This document shows positions 9,225 to 18,470 of a stretch of 64,000 nucleotides of DNA, piece after piece (within the stretch, counting starts at the first letter, position 1; each line of letters starts with the position of its first letter). The notes beneath the pieces are model-generated. The model was not told the DNA's origin. It was given only the letters and a program-made list of their open reading frames with translations, and ran no database searches. The translations under genes and the position numbers were made by a program. Origin of the DNA: Novosphingobium aerophilum (GTDB lineage: Bacteria; Pseudomonadota; Alphaproteobacteria; Sphingomonadales; Sphingomonadaceae); NCBI RefSeq assembly GCF_014230305.1, contig NZ_JACLAU010000004.1:62001-126000 (forward strand). Direction: 5' to 3'.

Positions 9225-9368
9225 TGCCCCATCCCGGGCCCGCGCCTGGGCTTGGGATTGTGGACAAAGCCTTTGACCCCCTTGGTCCACCGATTCGAAG
9301 CGTGCAATTGTCTGTAATTGGCGAAGGATCGGCAGGCTGCGCGCGGCAGGCCCTGCGTGGAGAGCAAG
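9225..9368 (+). promoter_or_regulatory. ftsA-ftsZ intergenic region with a small inverted repeat
   Basis: The only sizeable gap in the ftsQ-ftsZ stretch. It contains a short inverted repeat, CAATT at 9305-9309 and AATTG at 9316-9320, in an AT-richer patch, and a TTTGACC element upstream near 9273 that could be part of a promoter. A separate ftsZ promoter is usual in alphaproteobacteria. No CtrA-type TTAA-N7-TTAA site was seen. The regulatory role is inference. Confidence 0.35.
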
Positions 9369-10943
9369 ATGAGCATCAATATCGGACCTCCGGCTGTCGA
9401 AGAGCTCCGTCCGCGGATCACGGTGATCGGCGTTGGTGGGGCCGGCGGCAATGCCATCGCGAACATGATCGAAGCCCAGATCGAGGGCGTCGACTTCATC
9501 GTGGCCAACACCGATGCCCAGGCGCTCAACGCCTCGATCGCCGAGCATCGCATCCAGCTTGGCCCTGACATCACTCAGGGCCTTGGCGCCGGATCGCGGC
9601 CCGAAGTGGGCCGGGCCGCGGCCGAGGAAACCCTGGCCGAGATCGAACGGGCGCTGGAAGGCGTGCACATGGTCTTCATTGCGGCCGGCATGGGCGGCGG
9701 CACGGGGACCGGCGCCGCGCCGGTCATCGCCAAGATCGCGCGCGACAAGGGCGTGCTGACCGTGGGCGTGGTGACCAAGCCCTTCCTGTTCGAGGGCACC
9801 CGCCGGATGCGCTCGGCCGAGGCGGGGATCGAGGAGCTGCAGAAGCACGTCGACACCCTGATCGTTATCCCCAACCAGAACCTGTTCCTGGTGGCCAAGG
9901 CGGAAACGACCTTCAAGGAAGCCTTCATGCTCGCCGACGAGGTGCTGCAGCAGGGCGTCCGCTCGATCACCGACCTGATGGTCATGCCGGGCCTGATCAA
10001 CCTCGACTTTGCTGACGTCCGCTCGGTCATGGGCGAGATGGGCAAGGCGATGATGGGCACGGGCGAGAGCGCCGGGGCCAATCGCGCGCTGGAAGCGGCC
10101 GAGCAGGCAATTTCGAACCCGCTGCTCGACGGCGTATCGATGCAGGGCGCCAAGGGCGTGATCATCTCGATCATCGGCGGCGACGACATGAAGCTGCTGG
10201 AAGTGGACGAGGCCGCGAACCATATCCGCGATCTGGTCGATCCCAACGCCAACATCATCTGGGGTTCGGCCTTCAATCCCGATCTGCAGGGCAAGATCCG
10301 CGTCTCGGTGGTTGCCACGGGGATCGAGCAGACCGCGCAGCAGCAGCAGGACATTGCCCGCACCGGCTTCCCGCTCGGTGGCACCCGTGGCGGTATCGCC
10401 CGTCCTGGTCCGCAGGTCGAGGCGGCTCCGGCTCCGGCTCCGGCGGCCGAGCCCGCGCCTTTCGCTGCCCCGGCCGAGCCTGCTCCGCCGCCCCCGCAGG
10501 CCGAGGCTTATGCCGAGCCCGAGCCGCTTGAGCTTGGTCCCGAGCAGATGTCGGCTGAGCCGCTGGAGCTCGAACTCGACGACATGGCCGAACCGGACGG
10601 CGCCACGCCGGCCCCGTCGCTCGGCGGCGCGGCTTTCGCCCCGCCCATGCCGCAGAGCCCGCCGGCTCCCGCGGTCGAGGGTGAGGATTATGGCATGAGC
10701 GGCGGGATTCCGGTCTCCGACGATCCGGCATCCCCGCTGGTCGCGCGCCGGCGGCCGCTGGTGTCCGAACAGGAGGACCGTGCGCCGCGGTTGTCGGGGG
10801 GGGGCAGCACCCTGTTCGAGCGCATGGCCAACCTCAGCCGGGGCGCCGCACGTCCCGACCTGGAGGAGGAGGGCGGAGAAGAGACGGGCGAAGGCCAGTC
10901 GATCTCGATCCCGCGCTTTCTCGGGCGCCAGAACAACCAGTAA
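9369..10943 (+). CDS. ftsZ: Tubulin-like division GTPase FtsZ
   Basis: Forms the cytokinetic Z-ring. 524 aa from the ATG in AAGATGAGCATC; the upstream open frame lacks homology. The G-box [12 protein letters not shown] is at about residues 107-118, the T7 loop [11 protein letters not shown] follows, and the core ends near residue 320. An unusually long Pro/Ala/Glu-rich linker of about 190 residues then leads to the conserved C-terminal peptide [13 protein letters not shown], which binds FtsA and other partners. E. coli FtsZ is 383 aa; long linkers are common in alphaproteobacteria. It is the last canonical gene of the dcw cluster here. Confidence 0.98.
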   Translation: MSINIGPPAVEELRPRITVIGVGGAGGNAIANMIEAQIEGVDFIVANTDAQALNASIAEHRIQLGPDITQGLGAGSRPEVGRAAAEETLAEIERALEGVHMVFIAAGMGGGTGTGAAPVIAKIARDKGVLTVGVVTKPFLFEGTRRMRSAEAGIEELQKHVDTLIVIPNQNLFLVAKAETTFKEAFMLADEVLQQGVRSITDLMVMPGLINLDFADVRSVMGEMGKAMMGTGESAGANRALEAAEQAISNPLLDGVSMQGAKGVIISIIGGDDMKLLEVDEAANHIRDLVDPNANIIWGSAFNPDLQGKIRVSVVATGIEQTAQQQQDIARTGFPLGGTRGGIARPGPQVEAAPAPAPAAEPAPFAAPAEPAPPPPQAEAYAEPEPLELGPEQMSAEPLELELDDMAEPDGATPAPSLGGAAFAPPMPQSPPAPAVEGEDYGMSGGIPVSDDPASPLVARRRPLVSEQEDRAPRLSGGGSTLFERMANLSRGAARPDLEEEGGEETGEGQSISIPRFLGRQNNQ

Positions 10944-11083
10944 GGCCTGACGGGGCGGGCTGCGACCTGCAGGTCGTTCCCGTCCCGGGCCCGTTCCGCG
11001 CCGGTTCAGGCGTCGACCGGCAAGCGTCGGCACGGCAGGGACCATGGTGAACTTGTGGAAGACGCGGGGTTGAAGACGCGGCG

Positions 11084-13135
11084 ATGACGATGATCGGTGG
11101 CAAGCGGCTGCTGCTGGCGGCCATGCTGCTCTCCGGCGCCACGGCGATGCCCGGTGTCTGGCCGGGCGGTCCGGCGCAGGCCCAGCCGGTGGTCCAGCCG
11201 CTGCCCCGGGTCTCCGCCAGCCAGGCGCTGAATGCGGCCCTGGCGCGGCTGGGGCGTGATCCCAAGGATCTCGATGCGCTGATCGATGCCGGCAAGGCCG
11301 CGCTGGGCATGGGCGATATCGATGCCGCGATCGGCTTCTTCGCCCGCGCCGACCAGCTTTCGCCCGACAACATGCGGGTCAAGGGCGGGCTCGCCGGGGC
11401 GCTCGTCCGCAGCGAAAACCCCTATGACGCGATCCCCCTGTTCGCCGAGGCGGACCGGGCCGGCTCGCTCGATCCGATGCTGATCGCCGATCGCGGCCTG
11501 GCCTATGACCTGGTCGGCGACAATGCCACGGCGCAGCGCTACTACCGCGACTCGCTCAACGCCCAGCCGAATGACGATACGATCCGGCGCCTCGCGCTGA
11601 GCCAGGCAATCGCCGGGGATCGCGCCGGGATGGAGCTGACCCTGGCCCCCCTGCTGCAGCGCCAGGACAAGGCGGCGTGGCGGACCCGGGCCTTCGCGCT
11701 CGCGATCCTGCAGAAGCCCGAAGAGGCGATCGCCATCGCCGATCAGACCATGCCCGACGAGATGGCGCAGAGCATCGCGCCCTATCTGCGCTACATGCCG
11801 CGCCTGACCCCGGCCCAGCAGGCGGCGGCGGCCAATTTCGGACGCTTCCCCCGGGCCGCGGAGATCGGTCGCGACGATCCCCGCGTCGCGCTTTATGCCC
11901 CGCCCAAGCGGGTGGCGGTGGCCGAGGCGCTGGTGCCGTCGGGGCAGCCGCTGGGGCGCAGCAAGCCGGCGCGGGAAGATCGGCGTGACGATCGGCGGGG
12001 CAGGGCCAAGCCTGCCGAGCCGCCCGTCCTCGCCGCTTTGGCCGCGCCGCGCAGTGCCCCGCCCGATCCCATGCCCACGCGGGAGGTTGCTCCGGCTCCG
12101 GCCCTGGCGGTCAGCACGCCGCCTCCGCCGGTGTCGTCCACCCGCAGCGGCCGGGCGAGTGCGGCGCCGCAACCCGCAACGCCCGCCGCGGCGGCCCCTC
12201 CGCCGCAAGTGGCGCTCGCCCCGTCCGCAGCTGCACCCTCCGCCCAGCGCAGTGCGACACCGGGCCAGACCGCGTCGGGCCAGACCGCGTCCGGCCAGAC
12301 GGGTCCTGGCCGGGCCGCGCTGGTGCCCGGGGGCGGGTTCGACCTGGCACGCCTCGACGCGACCCGGTCCCCTGGCTCTGCACCGGCTCAGGTTGCGCCA
12401 CCGCCTCCCGCCACGGCGATCGCCCCTGCGGCTCAAGGCCAACCGGCGCCCGTCTCGCCAGTCCCGGTCCAGCCAGCCCCGGTCCAGCCAGCCCCGGTCC
12501 AGCCAGCCCCGGTCCCGCCCGCACCGGCCACGGCGGTTCCGCCCAGCCTGGCTCTGGCCAGTCCGCCGCCTGCGGCCGGGGTGGCTCCGTCGGTGCCGGC
12601 AACCCTGGGCGAAGGGCCGCGGGTCACCCCGCCGGCGGGAACCGGTCCTGCTGGCGTCGCCGGGGCGGCGGCCAGTCCGCTTCCGGCTCCGGCGCCAACT
12701 CCGGCCGTCCCCCCGGCGCCGCGACCGCAGCCGGCGCGGCGCGCCCTGGCTGACGCCTTCGCCGACCTGGCTGTGCCCCAGGGCCCCGCAGCCCCCGCAC
12801 CCGGCGCGGTCGACGTGCGCAAGATCGCGGCCGCCAAGCCCAAGCCGGTCGAACCGCCCAAGCCGGTCCATCCCAGCCGGATCTGGGTTCAGGTCGGGAC
12901 CGGGCGCAACCTGTCGGCGCTGGCCTTCACCTGGAAGGGCCTGGTCAAGGACAACCCCGACCTGTTCCGTGGCAAGTCGGCCCTGACCACCGACTGGGGG
13001 CGCACCAACCGCCTGCTGACCGGCCCGTTCGGCACTGAGGCTCAGGCGGAAGCCTTTCTTTCCAAACTGAAAAAGGCCGGATTGGACGCCTTCCTGTGGC
13101 TCAGCCCAGCAGGCCAGGTGGTGGACGATCTCTAG
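11084..13135 (+). CDS. Secreted TPR and SPOR domain protein downstream of ftsZ
   Basis: 683 aa. N-terminal signal peptide (GGKRLLLAAMLLSGATAM..., cleavage likely around AQA), a TPR-like helical repeat region at about residues 45-230 (DALIDAGKAALGMGDIDAAIGFFARAD), a low-complexity Pro/Ala/Gln linker of about 350 residues, and a C-terminal SPOR domain from about residue 600 (RIWVQVGTGRNLSALAF ... LLTGPFGTEAQAEAFLSKLKKAG). SPOR domains bind septal peptidoglycan stripped of stem peptides, so a periplasmic division or cell-wall role is inferred. The linker contains 15-base tandem repeats near 12266-12301 and 12464-12515, which encode repeated QTASG and PVQPA. Confidence 0.85.
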   Translation: MTMIGGKRLLLAAMLLSGATAMPGVWPGGPAQAQPVVQPLPRVSASQALNAALARLGRDPKDLDALIDAGKAALGMGDIDAAIGFFARADQLSPDNMRVKGGLAGALVRSENPYDAIPLFAEADRAGSLDPMLIADRGLAYDLVGDNATAQRYYRDSLNAQPNDDTIRRLALSQAIAGDRAGMELTLAPLLQRQDKAAWRTRAFALAILQKPEEAIAIADQTMPDEMAQSIAPYLRYMPRLTPAQQAAAANFGRFPRAAEIGRDDPRVALYAPPKRVAVAEALVPSGQPLGRSKPAREDRRDDRRGRAKPAEPPVLAALAAPRSAPPDPMPTREVAPAPALAVSTPPPPVSSTRSGRASAAPQPATPAAAAPPPQVALAPSAAAPSAQRSATPGQTASGQTASGQTGPGRAALVPGGGFDLARLDATRSPGSAPAQVAPPPPATAIAPAAQGQPAPVSPVPVQPAPVQPAPVQPAPVPPAPATAVPPSLALASPPPAAGVAPSVPATLGEGPRVTPPAGTGPAGVAGAAASPLPAPAPTPAVPPAPRPQPARRALADAFADLAVPQGPAAPAPGAVDVRKIAAAKPKPVEPPKPVHPSRIWVQVGTGRNLSALAFTWKGLVKDNPDLFRGKSALTTDWGRTNRLLTGPFGTEAQAEAFLSKLKKAGLDAFLWLSPAGQVVDDL

Positions 13136-13326
13136 GGCCCCGGCCTGTCCGGAGCGGCTGCGGGAACCCCCAGCTTTTCCACACCTTGTAAACAGGGTTA
13201 TGGAGTTTTGCGCAGGCAAGCGCAGGGGGTGGATTGTCGCTGAACGTCCCGAGGACGCATCCATCGCTGGCCCGGTCGCAAGCGCCGCGGTGGCAACAGA
13301 CTGGCCGGGTGCCGACAGGAGTTGAT

Positions 13327-13836
13327 GTGAGGACCGTTCAGAACGACATGGAACGCGACGATGACGATGCTGCCCCTGTCGACATGCTGGCCTCGCTGTT
13401 CGAGGCCCGGGGCTGGCCCCACGAATATGTGGGTGACGACGAGCTGACCGGCGAGGTCCAGGGGTCCTGGGCCAAGTACCAGGTCCGTGGCATCTGGCGG
13501 CGCGAGGATCACGTCCTCCAGCTGCTGTGCCTGCCCGACATCCGCGTGCCCGATGACAAGCGCCAAGCCATGTTCGAGGTGCTGGCCCTGGTCAACGAGC
13601 AGATGTGGCTGGGCCATTTCGACGTCTGGTCCAACGGCATGGTCCTGCTTTACCGCCATGCCCTGATGCTGGGCGATGACGGCTTGCTGTCGATCGCCCA
13701 GGCGCAGACCGCGGTCGAGGCGGCGGTGGACGAGTGTGACCGCTTCTATCCCGCCTTCCAGTTCATCCTGTGGGGGGACAAGACCCCGGCCGAGGCCCTG
13801 GCCAGCGCATTGGTCGACGCGGCCGGCGAGGCCTAG
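13327..13836 (+). CDS. YbjN domain-containing protein
   Basis: 169 aa from GTG 13327, which has AGGAG six bases upstream; an ATG at 13234 in frame lacks a ribosome-binding site. The protein is acidic, with no signal peptide or membrane span, and carries the YbjN (type III secretion chaperone-like) fold pattern: GDDELTGEVQGSWAKYQVRGIWRREDHVLQLLC at about residues 30-65, then MFEVLALVNEQMWLGHFDVW and FYPAFQFILWG. Alphaproteobacterial members are widely conserved beside proC; the function is not established, though E. coli YbjN has been linked to stress responses. It ends five bases before proC, so the two are probably co-transcribed. Confidence 0.8.
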   Translation: MRTVQNDMERDDDDAAPVDMLASLFEARGWPHEYVGDDELTGEVQGSWAKYQVRGIWRREDHVLQLLCLPDIRVPDDKRQAMFEVLALVNEQMWLGHFDVWSNGMVLLYRHALMLGDDGLLSIAQAQTAVEAAVDECDRFYPAFQFILWGDKTPAEALASALVDAAGEA

Positions 13837-13841
13837 TCGTC

Positions 13842-14642
13842 ATGCGGATGCTCCAGATCGGCTGCGGCAACATGGGCGGCGCCATGCTGGCCGGATGGCT
13901 GGCGGGCGGGATGGCGGCGGATGGCTTTACCGTGGTCGATCCGGTTCTGGCCGAGGCCCCCCCGGGGGTGCGACTGCTGCGTCAGGCGCCAAGCGGCGAG
14001 GCGCCGTTCGACATGCTGCTGCTGGGGTTCAAGCCGCAGCAGTTCACCCAGATCGCGCCCGGGCTCGAGCCGTTGGCCGGCGAGGGGACGGTGGTGCTGT
14101 CGGTCCTTGCCGGGGTCGAGCTGGCGACCCTGCGCGCGCGCTTTCCCCGTGCGCGCGGGATCGTGCGGGTCATGCCCAACCTGGCCGCGGCCCTCGGCAA
14201 GTCGCCGATCGGGCTGGTCGGCGAGGTGGACGAGGCGGATCGCGCCGCGGTGGACCGGCTCATGGCGCCGCTTGGCCAGGCCGAATGGCTGGTCGACGAG
14301 GAGACCATGCATCTGGTCACCGCGCTCGCCGGCTCGGGCCCGGCCTTCGTCTACCGGATGATCGATGCCCTGGCTGCCGGGGCCGCCGCCCTGGGCCTGC
14401 CGCGTGATCAGGCGGACCGGCTTGCCCTGTCGATGGTCGAGGGCGCCGCCGCGCTGGCCGCCGCATCCGAGCATTCGCCGGGCGAGCTGGCTGACCGGGT
14501 CGCGAGCCCGGGCGGGGTCACCCGCGCCGGGATGAACGTGCTGGACGCCGAGAATCGGATGCTGGCGCTGATGACCGACACCTTGCGTGCGGCGCGCGAT
14601 CGCAACATCGAGATGGCCGAAGAGGCGCGCGCGGCCGGGTAG
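13842..14642 (+). CDS. proC: Pyrroline-5-carboxylate reductase ProC
   Basis: Last step of proline synthesis: NAD(P)H reduction of pyrroline-5-carboxylate. 266 aa from ATG 13842; a second ATG two codons later is possible. Rossmann motif LQIGCGNMGGAMLAGWL at the start, LPRARGIVRVMPNLAAALGKSP-like central segment, and the family signature ALAGSGPAFVYRMIDALAAGA with SPGGVTRAGMNVLD at the active site. It is close behind the YbjN gene. ProB, the first enzyme of the route, is encoded 4 kb away, while ProA is not in the window. Confidence 0.96.
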   Translation: MRMLQIGCGNMGGAMLAGWLAGGMAADGFTVVDPVLAEAPPGVRLLRQAPSGEAPFDMLLLGFKPQQFTQIAPGLEPLAGEGTVVLSVLAGVELATLRARFPRARGIVRVMPNLAAALGKSPIGLVGEVDEADRAAVDRLMAPLGQAEWLVDEETMHLVTALAGSGPAFVYRMIDALAAGAAALGLPRDQADRLALSMVEGAAALAAASEHSPGELADRVASPGGVTRAGMNVLDAENRMLALMTDTLRAARDRNIEMAEEARAAG

Positions 14643-14764
14643 GGCCGGCCTCCGACACATTTTGTCACAAATGGCTTCGCCGGTTGTTCTTGAATCGTTA
14701 GGGGTGAAGGGCGATATTCCCTTCATCGGCCCACTTCCGGGCCGGAATTGGAGCAAGAGCTGAC

Positions 14765-15505
14765 ATGGCAAACTGGAACGACCCCCAGCCCACCCGGACG
14801 GGCTTTGGCGCGTCCCCGAGCCTGAATCCGGCCGGCCGCAGCGCGACCTATGACATGGGTCTGCGCCGGTACATGCTGTCGATCTACAATTACATGGCCT
14901 CGGGCGTGCTGCTGTCGGGCATCGTCGCCCTGGTCTTCGCGCGCTCGGGCGCGGCCGAGGCGGTCTTCGCCACCCCGCTGCGCTGGCTGATCGCGCTCGC
15001 CCCGCTGGGCTTCATCATGGCGATGAGCTTCGGCCTGAACCGCATGACCACGGCAACGCTCAAGGCCTGCTTCTGGGCGTTCAGCGTGGCGATGGGCCTG
15101 TCGCTGTCGTCGATCTTCTTCGTCTACACCGGCCCGTCGATCGCCTCGACCTTCTTCGCCACGGCGGCGGCCTTCGCCGGGCTGAGCCTGGTTGGCTACA
15201 CCACCAAGAAGGACCTGTCGGGCTTCGGCAGCTTCCTGATCATGGGCGTGTGGGGCCTGCTGGCGGCGATGATCATCAACATGATCTGGCCGTCGCAGGG
15301 GCTGGGTCTCGCCATCTCGCTGCTCGGCGTGCTGATATTCGCGGGCCTGACGGCTTATGACACGCAGAAGATCAAGGGCATGTACCAGTATGTCGCGGGC
15401 ACCGAGTTCGCCGGCAAGGCGGCGATCATGGGGGCTCTGAGCCTCTACCTCGACTTCATCAATATGTTCACGTTCCTGCTGCAGTTGCTCGGCGATCGCC
15501 GCTGA
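14765..15505 (+). CDS. Bax inhibitor-1 / YccA family membrane protein
   Basis: 246 aa integral membrane protein with seven hydrophobic helices and the UPF0005/BI-1 signature region (GLSLSSIFFVYTGPSIASTFF ... GLTAYDTQKIKGMY), ending in the typical helix LYLDFINMFTFLLQLLGDRR. BI-1 proteins are calcium-leak or stress-modulating channels; E. coli YccA inhibits the FtsH protease. Which of these applies here is not shown by the sequence. Single gene with its own upstream region and a downstream terminator. Confidence 0.92.
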   Translation: MANWNDPQPTRTGFGASPSLNPAGRSATYDMGLRRYMLSIYNYMASGVLLSGIVALVFARSGAAEAVFATPLRWLIALAPLGFIMAMSFGLNRMTTATLKACFWAFSVAMGLSLSSIFFVYTGPSIASTFFATAAAFAGLSLVGYTTKKDLSGFGSFLIMGVWGLLAAMIINMIWPSQGLGLAISLLGVLIFAGLTAYDTQKIKGMYQYVAGTEFAGKAAIMGALSLYLDFINMFTFLLQLLGDRR

Positions 15506-15558
15506 CGGAGACCATCGGTCCGGCGCCCAAAGCGCTGACCGGACGCACAAAAACCACT

Positions 15559-15590
15559 GCCCGGCGCGCCACCTTGCGCGCCGGGCATTT
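15559..15590 (+). terminator. Rho-independent terminator after the BI-1 gene
   Basis: Perfect 11-bp stem, GCCCGGCGCGC (15559-15569) and GCGCGCCGGGC (15576-15586), with a six-base loop, followed by ATTTTCATTT. Confidence 0.8.
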
Positions 15591-15679
15591 TCATTTGCGG
15601 CGACGCGGGATAAGGCCGCCGTCCTGCCTCATCCCTTGATTCAGCGGCCTCGGCCGCGGCGACCAGAGAAAGTGCGACG

Positions 15680-16420
15680 ATGATCCGATCCCCAGCCCAG
15701 ACCCGGTGGCTGATCGCGACCGCCACGGGCGCGACCCTGCTGGTCGCTGGTTGCGGTGAAAAGGCGCCGCCGCCCAGGCCCCTGCCGCCGCCACCCCCGC
15801 CGCCGGTCGTGGTGGTGATCCCGCCCAAGCCGACCCCGCCCAACCAGGCTTCCCCCGATCTGACGGTGCCGCAGACCGACGCCACCGGCCTGAGGGTGAG
15901 CGTCAACCGCAACATCACTCCGGCGCAGACGGTGTGGAACCTGCGGTCGGCCTACAACGTCGCCGCACTGAACTGCCGCGCGCCCGAACATGCCGAGATC
16001 GTCCCCAATTACCGCGCCTTCCTGAAGGCTCACGACAAGGGCCTGGCCAAGGCCAACCGGACGGTCGATGCCGAGTTCAAGGGCAAGTACGGCGCGGGCT
16101 TCATCGTCCCGCGCGAACGCTACATGACCGAGGTCTACAACCACTTCGCCCTGCCGCCGACGATGACCGAATTCTGCACCGCGGTGCTGGCGGTCAGCCG
16201 CGACGGCCTGACGCTGAAGCCGGCCGAGCTGGAGGCCTTTGCCCAGCGCAGTCTGCCTTCGATCGAGGTGGTCTTCGACGATTTCTACCGCCGCTACGAT
16301 GCCTATCGCACCGCGCTGGCCGATTGGTACGCCCGCTATGGCCAGCCCGCGCCGACCACCGCCCCGTCGCCCGGGGTGATGCTGCCCGTCACGGTGCCGG
16401 CCGCCAGCGGATCGCGCTGA
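15680..16420 (+). CDS. Putative lipoprotein, proline-rich N-terminus
   Basis: 246 aa. The N-terminal hydrophobic segment ends in a good lipobox (LLVAGC, Cys at about residue 25), so lipid anchoring after signal peptidase II cleavage is expected. A Pro-rich stretch follows (about residues 30-55). The rest is soluble and conserved-looking, with [30 protein letters not shown] at about residues 85-115 and two later Cys-containing helices ([27 protein letters not shown]). I do not recognise a named family; similar lipoproteins are common in sphingomonads. It follows the BI-1 terminator and is probably monocistronic. Confidence 0.75.
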   Translation: MIRSPAQTRWLIATATGATLLVAGCGEKAPPPRPLPPPPPPPVVVVIPPKPTPPNQASPDLTVPQTDATGLRVSVNRNITPAQTVWNLRSAYNVAALNCRAPEHAEIVPNYRAFLKAHDKGLAKANRTVDAEFKGKYGAGFIVPRERYMTEVYNHFALPPTMTEFCTAVLAVSRDGLTLKPAELEAFAQRSLPSIEVVFDDFYRRYDAYRTALADWYARYGQPAPTTAPSPGVMLPVTVPAASGSR

Positions 16421-16496
16421 CCGGCACGGGCGCACGGCGCTGCGCTTCGCCGGGGCTTCGGTCCGTATGGCCGGTTCTGGCGGGTTGCGGACTTTT

Positions 16497-16623
16497 GCTC
16501 TCTCCCTTTCAGGGGAGAGATACGGAGGCTTGTCCCAAAGGGACTAGCCGAAGTTGAGAGGGGATTTGGGCAGTGATGCGCGCTGGCCCCTCTCCCAACC
16601 CTCTCCCCTGAAGGGGAGAGGGC
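16497..16623. repeat. Mobile-element-like palindromic repeat, copy 1
   Basis: About 127-base element with hairpin ends: GCTCTCTCCCTTTCAGGGGA near 16497 and CTCTCCCCTGAAGGGGAGAG ending at 16623. A second, inverted copy lies at 24967-25096 and matches over nearly its whole length. No coding capacity, so this looks like a non-autonomous MITE-like repeat. It occupies much of the 398-base gap 16421-16818, which holds no gene. Confidence 0.8.
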
Positions 16624-16818
16624 TAAGGCAGCTCCCCACCCGATAACGCCGTTCCATGATCCCCGGGCGGTGCCACCACCGGATTGGTCCTCACCGGATG
16701 GCGGGGGCAGGGGCGTGTCGGTGGGGCAACTTAGGACTTTTCTTCCGCGGCCCGCTTCGCTAAGGGGGCCGCTCCCGCGGACCGGGGGCTTGCCGCCAGT
16801 CCGCACTCGCACTGGAAC

Positions 16819-16894
<76 letters not shown>

Positions 16895-16946
16895 GTGCAT
16901 TGATAATTCCGCCAGCCCGGCCTGCGAAGAGCCGTCTTCTGCGCTT

Positions 16947-17081
16947 CCGGTGCTCACGACCTTGTGGTCGCTGCACGCCGGTTCTCGAAGCCAGCCCTTC
17001 TCGGCTCGGCCTGACGAAATTCTCAACGCACTGGCGCTCCTCCGGACGCCAAACCCGCTCAGCCTGAGCTTGTCGAAGGCC
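16947..17081. repeat. Repeat remnants downstream of tRNA-Ala
   Basis: An imperfect hairpin at 16947-16981 (CCGGTGCTCACGACC, loop TTGT, GGTCGCTGCACGCCGG), and at 17055-17081 one copy of the 27-base unit (CCGCTCAGCCTGAGCTTGTC...) that is also found at 2724-2802 and 48074-48218. The gap between the tRNA and obg otherwise shows nothing coding. Confidence 0.7.
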
Positions 17082-17120
17082 ACGCGCGACACTTGCGGCT
17101 GAACAGGTTAGATTGATCCC

Positions 17121-18176
17121 ATGCATTTTCTCGACCAGGCCAAGATCTACATCCGCGCGGGCTCCGGTGGCCCGGGAGCCGTGGCGTTCCGGCGCGAGAA
17201 GTACGTGCAGTATGGCGGACCCAACGGCGGCAATGGCGGCAAGGGGGGCGATGTCGTCTTCGAGGCTGTGGCCGGGCTCAATACGCTGATCGACTTCCGC
17301 TATACCCAGCATTTCAAGGCCCCCCGCGGTGGGCATGGCCAGGGCCAGAACCGGACCGGGGCCGCCGGCGAGGATCTGGTGATCCGGGTTCCGGTGGGCA
17401 CGCAGATCATCTCGGACGAGGACCGCGAGACCGTTCTGGCCGACCTGACCGAAGCCGGGCAGCGCGTGGTCCTGCTTGAAGGCGGGATGGGCGGGCGCGG
17501 CAATGCCAGCTACAAGACCAGCACCAACCGCGCCCCGCGCCAGCATCAGCCGGGCATTCCCGGTGAGGAGCTGTGGGTCTGGCTGCGGCTCAAGCTGCTC
17601 GCCGACACCGGTCTGGTCGGGCTGCCCAATGCCGGCAAGTCGACCTTCATCAACCAGATCACCAACACCAAGGCCAAGGTGGGTGACTATGCCTTCACCA
17701 CCCTGCGCCCGCAGTTGGGCGTGGTGCGCCACCGCGACCGCGAGTTCGTGCTGGCCGATATCCCGGGCCTGATCGCCGGCGCCGCCGACGGTGCCGGGGT
17801 GGGTGACCGGTTCCTGGGCCATATCGAGCGGTGCCGGGTGCTGATCCATCTGATCGACGTGCAGGGCACCGATCCGGTCGAGGCGATGGAGATCGTCGAG
17901 GAAGAGCTTGCCGCCTATGGTGCCGGGCTCGACGACAAGCCGCGGCTGATCGCGCTTAACAAGATCGATCTGGTCGATGCCGAACTGGTCCAGGCGTTCA
18001 GCGCCGAGCTGATCGAGGCCGGCGCGGCCGAGGTCTTCCCGATTTCGGGCGCGACCGGCAAGGGGATCGATGCGCTGCTCGATGCGGTGAGCGCCTATCT
18101 GCCCGCCGCCACCGTGACCGAACGTCCCGCCGGTGAGCGCGAGGAGACCGACGAGACGCCCTGGTCGCCGATCTGA
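17121..18176 (+). CDS. obg: Obg-family GTPase (CgtA/ObgE)
   Basis: Essential ribosome-associated GTPase involved in 50S maturation and stress response. 351 aa: an N-terminal glycine-rich Obg fold (residues 1-158; GSGGPGAVAFRREKYV, GGPNGGNGGKGGDV), then a G domain with G1 GLPNAGKS (residues 167-174), G3 DIPGLIAGA, G4 NKID and G5 ISGATG. The C-terminal OCT domain of some Obg proteins is absent, as in many alphaproteobacteria. The usual rplU-rpmA partners upstream are not present; a tRNA gene and repeats precede it. Confidence 0.96.
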   Translation: MHFLDQAKIYIRAGSGGPGAVAFRREKYVQYGGPNGGNGGKGGDVVFEAVAGLNTLIDFRYTQHFKAPRGGHGQGQNRTGAAGEDLVIRVPVGTQIISDEDRETVLADLTEAGQRVVLLEGGMGGRGNASYKTSTNRAPRQHQPGIPGEELWVWLRLKLLADTGLVGLPNAGKSTFINQITNTKAKVGDYAFTTLRPQLGVVRHRDREFVLADIPGLIAGAADGAGVGDRFLGHIERCRVLIHLIDVQGTDPVEAMEIVEEELAAYGAGLDDKPRLIALNKIDLVDAELVQAFSAELIEAGAAEVFPISGATGKGIDALLDAVSAYLPAATVTERPAGEREETDETPWSPI

Positions 18177-18197
18177 GGGTCTCATCGCTTTGGCGTT

Positions 18198-18354
18198 CGT
18201 CATCCTGAACTTGTTTCAGGATCCATCCATCCTCGCGCGCGAACCGTTCGATCAGGCGACGCGGCCGAGCGGCGAGTCCGGATAGCTCCTTGCCTGGCGG
18301 CAGAATGGATCCTGAAACAAGTTCAGGATGACATGAAACTAGTTCAGGATGACA
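18198..18354. repeat. Paired inverted repeat with a third partial copy
   Basis: CGTCATCCTGAACTTGTTTC... (18198-18226) and its inverse ...GAAACAAGTTCAGGATGACA (18305-18332), plus a truncated third copy at 18336-18354. The same pair is at 43741-43876. It lies between obg and proB; the 294-base gap holds no gene. Confidence 0.85.
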
Positions 18355-18470
18355 TGGGCTCACATGCGGCGACCTGTGCAACGTTGTCCTGTCAATCGAC
18401 CCCCGAATCCCGTCACCTGTCTCAACCCCCCTTTGCCATGCCGCGCTGCACCCGCTAAGCGCCGGGGCCG

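Noticed and set aside
10963-10976. Perfect 14-base palindrome CGACCTGCAGGTCG downstream of ftsZ
   Set aside because: No T-run follows and it contains a common PstI-type site; too short to claim a terminator or operator.
12266-12515. Short tandem repeats considered as a CRISPR array
   Set aside because: The repeats are 15 bases, contiguous, in frame and within the SPOR protein linker, with no unique spacers or cas genes.
13175-13183. TTTTCCACA, a DnaA-box-like sequence before the YbjN gene
   Set aside because: Only one imperfect box; no cluster and no AT-rich unwinding element, so not an origin.
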